Shown in pieces: positions 25,101 to 34,100 of a stretch of DNA of 64,000 nt; position 1 is the stretch's first letter, and every line of letters begins with the position of its first letter. The DNA comes from Cladocopium goreaui (Eukaryota; Sar; Dinophyceae; Suessiales; Symbiodiniaceae): assembly GCA_947184155.2 (NCBI GenBank), contig CAMXCT020002669.1:443501-507500 (forward strand), given 5' to 3'. Below the pieces are notes generated by a model. It was not told where the DNA came from, made no database searches, and saw nothing but the letters and a program-made list of their open reading frames with translations. A program made the position numbers and the translations under genes.

Positions 25101-28100
25101 GCTGGTACCCTGTCGTAGGGGGTGTGTTGCACCACCATCCAAGAGACCCGTGTCTTCAACTTCGGGATCCCCACCATTCCCCAACGACTTCAGCATTGGC
25201 CCTGCGATACCCTTCATGTGGTGGTTCACCTCTTGAACCGCTTGAGCGGCTCGTTCGGGTCCGGGATTGATAGAATTTTTTGGAGTGACCTTTACGGTTT
25301 TCGCTTCGCACGGTCCACATTCCGCTCTCTTACCAATGGTCTTCAGCATGGGTCCAGTAAGGCTTTTCAGGAGATGGTTCACTTCTTGAATCACTTCTTC
25401 ATTTTCCGGAGTGATTTGCGCGGCAGTTTCCGCCTCATCCAATCCACCTTCAACGCTTTCCGGTGCGCCCGCATCTCCTTCTCCTACTGACCCCCCTTTT
25501 GGTTCACGTGACTCACTTCTTTTCCCTGCAGCACACTCACGCTTGGAGTGCCCTTTTCCAGAACAGTTGAAACATCGGCCATCTTTAGAGTCCAAGACGG
25601 TGTGCACAAACCGGCATCGTTCTGCATATCGGCACCCCTTATCAGTCAACCAGTTGACACACGCCGTCTTGTGGACCACATTAGCCGCATTAATTGGCAG
25701 CTCCGGTTTCTCCCCCCTTCTTCCGGTTGAAGAGCCAGCTGCATCATCTTGTTTTCCTTTTGAACCGCCCTTTGGTGGATTTTCAGATGGATCCGGTCCA
25801 CTCATAGACTTCACCCCTACCACATTGTTGGGCTTAGTCGTTGGGCCCTGTATTGTGTTCCCCGGTTGACGGATAGCCATTTCACCAGCTTCAGCTTGAA
25901 GAAGTTCAGAAAACGTTCTGATCTCTTGCATTCCTGGCCGGAGATCGATGCCCAAATGCTGCCTCACCGAAGACAATCGGTAGGCCGCCTGAGCTCCCCC
26001 CAACCTGGCTAATGCATCACTTATTTTTGCGACCACTCCGGCCAAAACCAGAGGATCGGGCAAAACTAATTGAAGTTCTTCGGCACGAACTACCCACCTT
26101 CTCCATTTCCGGATGGAGTTGACCATCTCTGCAGCATCATTGGATGGGCCCTTCCAGTCCACCAACATTTGCAACAGAGAAGTTCTTTCCACTTGTCCTC
26201 CAGGCTGGAAGACAGTGTACAGCTTGAACATGACTTGACCCGCTGACATGTGTCTGTTCGCCACAAGGTCCTCGTAGATGTCCTTGGGGACGGCTTGAAG
26301 CAGCATACCCACCACCCGGTTCTCTGTGCGAGGCCACCCACGGGCCATATCAGGTATCACAGGCGCCATCCGGAGCCTCATAAGTGGATCCGCTTGCAAC
26401 CAGTGATGGCAAGCATGTTCCACAGCAGTCATAACTACTCCCCACCATTGTGCTGAAGTGTAGCTCACATCCCCGATCATTTGTTGGACCACTGTCAGCC
26501 AGTCTCCAAAGTCCAAAGATGTTGCATGTCTGTCAAGCTTCGGCAGATCGACTGACCTTAGTGTTTCACCTGGTACTTCGCCCCCTGCCAGAGGTCCTGC
26601 TTGGACTACAGCTTGTTGTTGTTGTTGTGGCGGTACAGCTTGTCCTGGATTTCCTTGATAACCACCTGGCTGACCTGGATTTCCCTGATGACCACCTGGC
26701 GGACCAGGTGCTTGTCCCGGATTTCCATACTGCCCCGGCGGTGGACCCCCTGGCCAACCATAACCACCCATAGGTCCGGTGTTTCCACCCGGAAATGCAA
26801 AGCCTCCATGAAGTCGATGATCTTGTCCTGCAGGTGCTCCTCCAACTTGGGCTTGAAGATTATACCATTGATTAGGTTGATCACCAATGAAAAAGTGTCT
26901 TGTGTTTTCCGTGGCTCCCATGCAAGGAGCTCCCATCGGTGGTCTTGACGCCGCTCCCTGCGGCATACCTCCCGGTGGTATTCCATTCAGCCACCCTTGA
27001 TTCATATACACATCCATCGGCCGAAGACATGGTTCGGCCCTGGGCGCAGGAGGCACATTCCACAACGGACCTCCCGCCTTCATTTGAAGATCCTGATCAT
27101 GATGATGTTGAACTCCCGGAACTGTTTGATCTTGTACAGGTTGTCCTTGGGGTGGAACACCTTGAGATGGCCCCACAGGAAAACACTGCTCGACATTCTT
27201 TTGCTCCGGAGAGGCGGTTTGATAAGACCTCCCACTTGATTGAGAGCCCTTGTGACCTCCTCCTGCTTCTTGGACCCTTTCTAGGGCACGTCTCCCTTCC
27301 CGCGTGGCTAACCAATTTTCTCGATCTTGTTGGATCTCAGTCTTGCCCCGCTGAAGGACTTCCATTACATGTTGTTTCAACTCTTCAAACTTTTCTTTCT
27401 CCCTGGCGTCAGCCTGATCAATCAGGTCTTGCGACACTGCGGGATAAGTCGGCTCCTTCACTGGAGTTTGCGGGCTGCTCATTAGAGCTTCCACTCGCTT
27501 GGCAGCACTCCAGGGATTCATTTCTTCTACAGCCATAACCCCAGTTACCATCCCAGGATCCACAACTGCAGTTTCCCACTGAGGTGCCAGTCCCGTAGGT
27601 GGCACACCAGCACACATTGATTGCTGGGACATCCCAGCTGCTTGCAAACCCTGTGCCTCACCAGTTGCGGTATACACCACATATGCTCCCGCTGGCTGGC
27701 AGGCCACAGGTGGACTTGTTGGCGCCGCTGGCACCACTTGTTTGACACGTGCATCTTCAGGAGATTCAACAGGTGAACGTCCCGGTCGCTCCAAAAGAGC
27801 AATTGTTTCTACAACAGCAGCCGCACCTCCACCCACTTCAGTTGAGCTTTGGTGTTTTCCACCCTGTCTTTCTTCTCGATTACCCACAACAGGTGGTTCA
27901 CGAGATCTCTCAGACATCCGGGCAACTCCTGGTGTCTGCGCGATTGGTACTCCCGAAAGAGTTAGACTATTCACCCCTGGGGTCAAACCAGACAACAAAT
28001 CACCATTCCCTTTTCCTCGTACCACTACAAGTCTAGGAGGTTCTTCAGGCGGCAAGGACACTGGTCTTGCGACTTCTTCCGCAACAGCCGGATTCTGGGC

Positions 28101-31100
28101 AATTTGTTCGCCCGCTCCAGCTCGGACCGCCACAACCTGCGCTAGGGCTCCACTTCCCCCAGCACCGGTCAGTGCCATTCCCCTTTCTCCAACTCCCTTT
28201 CCCGTCAGCGATCTTCGGGTCGAGTCTGATGATCTTGTCCCTGTTTTTTCCCCATGTTCTTGTCCAGGTGTGTCCATCTCCTCCAGAAGCCGATCCAGCA
28301 TTTGGTCTGCCGTTTCCTCGCATTCTTCTTTTCCATGTCCATGGGACCCATGTTGTTCTTCTTCAGCATGCGCAGCCGCCTGAACTTGATGTTCTTGTCG
28401 ACGACGCTGAGTGAAGTCGCTGCTCGACATGGCTTCAGGGCAGCGTTGGGGTTGGGCTCATAACCCACGGGTTCTAAAGTCAGACTACAACCGAGACCCT
28501 TCCCGGAGCACCCCACCAAGAGGCTGATGCAGGTGCACCTTTTCACTCCAAGTTGGGCTCGGTGATCTTGAGCCAGTTGGTTTGATTGGCCCTTGAGCCA
28601 ATTGAATGGCTTGAGCCTTGAGCCACATTGCAACAGTCGGAGGACGTCTCAACGACTGTGAAAAACTTAAAAAGACCTTAGTGGGGGTGCAGTGGTACTC
28701 TGTTCAGGTTTCCCAACCGCAAATATAATATAATATAATATAATCTAATATAATAATATATATATATATATTCCATTGGAATTTGGGGGACACTATTTTC
28801 CTTCAGTAGACCTTTTTTTTTTGGAGTGCCACACTGAGCTGTTGGAATCCGAATTGTATCATAAGTCCAAAATCAACGGATTTTGAAGTGGCTTCCAAGT
28901 GACCTTTTTTGTTTAATTTGTTTGCAGTTTTAGATCATTGAATCATCCTCACTATCTCACTGGACAAGAGAATGCACTGAGATAATGATAGATAATGAGT
29001 CAAATGTTGTGCATCAGAAATCGCTCCCTTCATCCACGGGGGTCCCTTCAACTCGCGTCTCACATCCACATCAAATTTATGAAGTGGCTATTCAGGCTAG
29101 TTACATCAGCAATTGTTAGACGATTCAACAATGTATGCCAGCAACCTGGTGCATGGCATAGGATCCAGTGGCTTTCTTGCGCTCACCCCAAGAACGGGTC
29201 GGCACAACACCGAACACGACCATGGCAAGTTGGATATATTTGGATACCTATCTGGTAATCCCAGCATGGCAATGGGAAATCTCCATTGGGGTTCAATCTA
29301 AAAATGCTGAATCACGCATGATCACCCTAACGGGCCGGGTCCATTTCAGCACCGAAAGATCTGATTTCACAAGCTTTCAAAGCCATCAACTCGTGTGCTG
29401 CCAGGTAGCGTGTTGGGCAAATTGCCTGACAGGTGGAGTCAGGTCAGGTGAACTCAGGTGAGGGCCCCAAATCTCCCAGTAACCAGCCATGATTGGGGTC
29501 ATTTTATATTTATATTCCAAAAATGCCTTGCTTTGAGTCCCAAAACTTTCATCCAATCTAGGCAAAGCATAAGAACTTCCAAACAAGATAAGATCAAACT
29601 CGACATGCAATTCGCCACCGAGCTGGTGATCCAATCTCAACTTTTGGTGCAGTGAACTCACACTTCGCAATTTCTGCGCTCAACTCACGAGTTTTCATCA
29701 CCTTTAGCTGCAAATGGTTATGGGTCAAAAGCCTGGTACAAGTACCGGTGCCCTAAAAGAGCTGGATGATGGAAAATGATGGATATTCCCCCAGTCAATA
29801 TCTTCGAATGTGTCCCCACTGGATGCCTTCTGTTGGAGATTCCCTTAAAACATCTATGATCATGTCATGACCCCCAAATCTGTCGATGTTCATCGTCGCG
29901 CCTGGTTGTCGTCCCACCTCGAGGCCAATGCCCCGCACGCCCGGTGACACCACGGTCTCCGTGGGAGCCGCACCAAGGCCGAGCACTTGGAAGTAGTAAG
30001 GCAGCTGAATGTCCACCTGAAATCCGGGATAACCATGGGTCAACCAGGGGTCAAAAAAATGGGTGAATCATGGATAATTATGGCGGATAGTGATGGGTAT
30101 ATAACATTATATAACCATGATGGGGAAATGGCATCTTAATGGGGAAGTCTTTCTCTACAAACTCCCCAAGTAGTGGATTTTCGATTGGGAACATCAACAA
30201 TCATATACAGCAAATCCATGCAAATCCAGATTTTTCGGGAGGAAACCTGATTTGTGGAGTGGTGAGAAACCATTGAACAAAAAATGTCATTTAATGGATA
30301 TATAATGGGATATATGATAACAACAATGGGGATATTGATGGGTATATAATCATGATGGGACATGGAATGTCACTGGGGATATAAGAATAATAGATAATAA
30401 TAGGATATATGATATTGGAAGGGGATACTTGAAGGAATTGGAACGAATTGGGATATTATTTTCTCTATGAGTTCCCTAAATAGTGTATTTTCCGTTGGGA
30501 ACATCAGCAATTGTCTTCAGCAAATTTACGTTTTTATTTGGGAGGAAACTTGATTGCTGGAGTGTTGTGAAACCATTGAAAAACAAAAAAATCATTTAGT
30601 GGGGATATAATGGGATATATGCTATTTAACGGGAATTCATTATACATAATGGTATATGTGATTGAAAAAACATTGAAAACCCTTACCCTCTGGTGATCAA
30701 ACATGGCTAGCTGGGAAATACTCTATAAATGGATGCTTTAGTGGTAACATCATTTATAAATTGGAGATCTTTAATGGCCACGTTTGATTTACCAGAGGGT
30801 ACTTATTGCTGGTGAGATGCATGAACACCTGTGAAAGGCCAATCTTTATCAGTATTATTTACATATATTTACTGGATAAATACATGGTATGTTTACAGCA
30901 CAAAAAGCAACCATGGTCGAACAGGTGAAGGTTTCACATATTTCATGTTTTATGATGTCAAATATCACAAATAATATGGTGATGTAGTGGGAATGTGTCA
31001 TCATATCAGTTTTCATGGGGTAAAACCATGGTACGCTTAAAACACACAAACATGCGTGGTTGATTTATTTATGGGGGTTCCCATAATATGTTTTGAGTCC

Positions 31101-34100
31101 AAATAAGCCCCGCGCAAAGCCAGCCCCATGGCTGGTACGGTATACGGATACAGCCATAGCTAGTTCGCTCCGGATAGCTTGAGTTAAATGCAACGATTGT
31201 TTAAAAAAACAATGGTGTCTCCATTTACGATATTATCTTGTGAAAATCGTCTGGTAATTGCAATAAACAAAATATGGGTACACGAATACATGTTAATTAA
31301 ATGAACAGCATGTTCTCCACTGGTGACCCCATCATCTGCTAGTCGAAGGCAGGTAGTTCCTTTAGTAAAAGGTTTCCAGGAGCGGCCACAAAGCGAACAG
31401 CCCCCAAAAATATGGTGCTCTTATGTTAAACTTGCAGATCATGAGAAAACCGCTTATGGTACCACCAACTCTGTGAAAAGCCGCTTATGGTACCACCAAC
31501 TCTGTGAAAAGAAAAGCTGGGCAACCAGGGAAGAGGATTTCCGGCTTCTCTTGAGACTGCTTTGACAGTTTTCCAGGTTTGTTAAAAGATAAGGCAAAAA
31601 CATGCAAAAACAAGAATTATTCTACCATGGCTAACCCACTGACATCCACTATGCAAACTCGTGGCAAAACCGTTCGCAGCCACCAATCTCAAAAGAGAAT
31701 GTTGTTCTTTATTCATGATTCTTCAGGCCCTCCAGATTGGCTTAGCAATCGTCATCATCACACCAAAATTCATGGCTCAACATCAGCCCCTTGAAATCCA
31801 TGACGCCATCATTGGTGGCCTGGTGGTTCCCAGGCATCAGAAACACGGCCGTCCGGTGATTCCCGAACTGGCCATAGTCGTCCCAGCCAATCTCAGTAGC
31901 ACAGCAAACTGCCATTGTTTTGAAGGGGGGTTGGGTATGCTGCAAGGCCATGCTTGATCTCTGTGACTTAAGCAAACACTTAGCATAACTATAATTCAGC
32001 AGTATTTTTCAGTAATATTTGAGAACCTTTACCCTAAACATGAGGCAAATGCTGGTTCCGTTACATGAAGCATCATGGAGCGTATGGGATACAAGTACCA
32101 CATGCAAGTTTGGCTGCATCTTAAGGACTCTTAAGGTGGAATGAGTGCAGATCGACATCAAGAAAGCTCAAGCAATTCAGGATGGTCAAATCAAGCTGAA
32201 AATCCTCCATCAATAATTTCATACTATTGTGAACCACGGTCCCTTGAAATTTCCACACTGTTGTGTACCCTAAATTTGTTTAGGGGGGGAGGGCGGGGGG
32301 GTCACCCCTACACTAATCAGTAGCCAACATTAATTGACTTTGATTATCTTACCAGTACTATCCGGCTTATCTTGTCCCCGTCTTGGTCCAAAGGCCACTT
32401 GGTGTCTGAAAATGGGATTTACATGGAATGCAGGGAAAATGATGAAACATTATATATTGTTAACCAGTGAATGTAGGGTATCCAATTTTCACACAAACCC
32501 AAATGCGCAACTTGTTGAACCAAGAAGCTTGTGTCTCGTACAACTGATTGAGTTTTGCCTCAACAGCCGGAGCTGAGTGAAGACAGAGAGACTTCATCGG
32601 CGCGATTGTTGCAGCGTTCTTTTTTAATGCAATCCTCTCCCAAACATGTTTCATGTCTGGGTTTGGTATTTTCTCGTTCATGATTTTATATGATTTTGCT
32701 GAACGTGTTGGCAAACCCCAACAGTTATGGACAATGAGACTTGTTTCATTCCTGTGTGACTTTAGACAGGATCAAGGCCTACGGCCCTGCAGCCAGGTGT
32801 CCTGCAGCTCCGAACTCGCTGCTCCCGCTGGAACAATCTTGGTGGCGTTCAATTTTTTCAGGTGCCACCCAAGGAAGATCAACCAAGATTTACATAGATT
32901 TATCAAGTACCAAACCAAACATCAATAAACACACTGCCAATAATTCATGGGCTTCAGCCATAGTACTCCTTTCTTCAATCATGGGGACAATAATGGGATC
33001 ATGTCATCTTCATCGCCAGCAAGAAGCAATCACATTGGGCCCAAAGTCCACGGAACTCGCTGTTCGTGCCTTTGGATGCCCCTTTGGCCTTCGAAAAACG
33101 TCAACATGTCATCATCCCAGGAAGGATGGAAAACATGAACACATTTGGAGGTTTCCATCAATGGGGTTACCCCCAAATAGCTGTTTTTTTTATGGAAAAT
33201 CCATCTATAAATGGATGATGACTGGGGGGACCCCCATTTATGGAAACCTCCATGTCTGAAGCTGCCACTCAGTCTTTGTGTGGCATGGATCAACATCAAG
33301 ATCGTCCCACTGTTCTGAAGATCACTGACGGAGAAATCTGACCATACCCTCTGACCGAGAAATTCGAGAACTGCCATGGCCACCATGAAAAAGCATAGAA
33401 GTCCAAAACTCTCAAGAAAAACCATGAATACTTCCCCAATTTCCCGGATCTTTACACATCTGTACAATTCTTTACACATGGGGGTATCTTAAAATGGGGC
33501 TCTCTGAAAATGGGGGATCCCCAAGTCACCCACAACTCCCAAGGAAGCGCCACGTCGATGCATCCAAGGATCTCATGCACTAATTTCTGCTCCTCGCTCG
33601 CTCTTCTCCTCAGCCGGGATGAAACTGTGAAAAGGATTGAGAAATATGAACTATTGAAAGCATGGATTACAGAGCATATTATACACACCAATACACACCA
33701 ATCATATATGATGCATTATGATGCAATGATGCGATTGCACTGCCATACAATTGTAAATGGCATGAACTTGGGGGCTTTTGGCCTCAACTTCAAGGGTCCT
33801 CGGCTGTGCTGACAAGCTTTGGGCCAAGAGTCGTGCGCTGGAGCAAGCCAGTTGCATCATCAGCATCTGGCACAGCACAACCTGCATCACCTGAGCAGAC
33901 TCGCGCTGAGACAGCTGCCTTGAACAACAAAAGGGGGATCTTAAGCCATGCCTTAAAAGGTATACTGCAGACAAGCTCATGGTGAGTCAAATGAATCCAA
34001 GGGGTGTCCAAATGTCCTAAGGCACCAATGTAGTCGTGTTTTCTGAGGGTCAGACTTGCGCAGGAGTCACTAGTACTAGTCACGGATTGGGACGCTAAAA

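Larger units (their letters stand above)
22808..28721 (-). mobile_element. LTR retrotransposon with Gag-protease only (non-autonomous)
   Basis: LTRs at 28466-28721 (5') and 22808-23066 (3') are identical except for a 3-base GTT/TTG-type indel, so insertion was recent. AATAT flanks both ends (22803-22807 and 28722-28726), a plausible 5-bp target duplication within an AT repeat. A purine tract precedes the 3' LTR and a tRNA-Met-like primer site follows the 5' LTR. The sole gene is a 1715-codon frame with zinc knuckle and protease motif; integrase, RT and RNase H are absent. It must be moved in trans. It sits sense-oriented in an intron of the beta-helix gene. Confidence 0.87.

Noticed and set aside
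26900-28383. Plus-strand frames of 212 and 213 codons
   Set aside because: They are antisense shadows of the Gag-protease frame, Pro- and Ser-rich by codon mirroring.
22803-28726. AATAT as firm proof of a target duplication
   Set aside because: It fits, but the target is an AATAT repeat, so the match could be chance; it is listed only as plausible.
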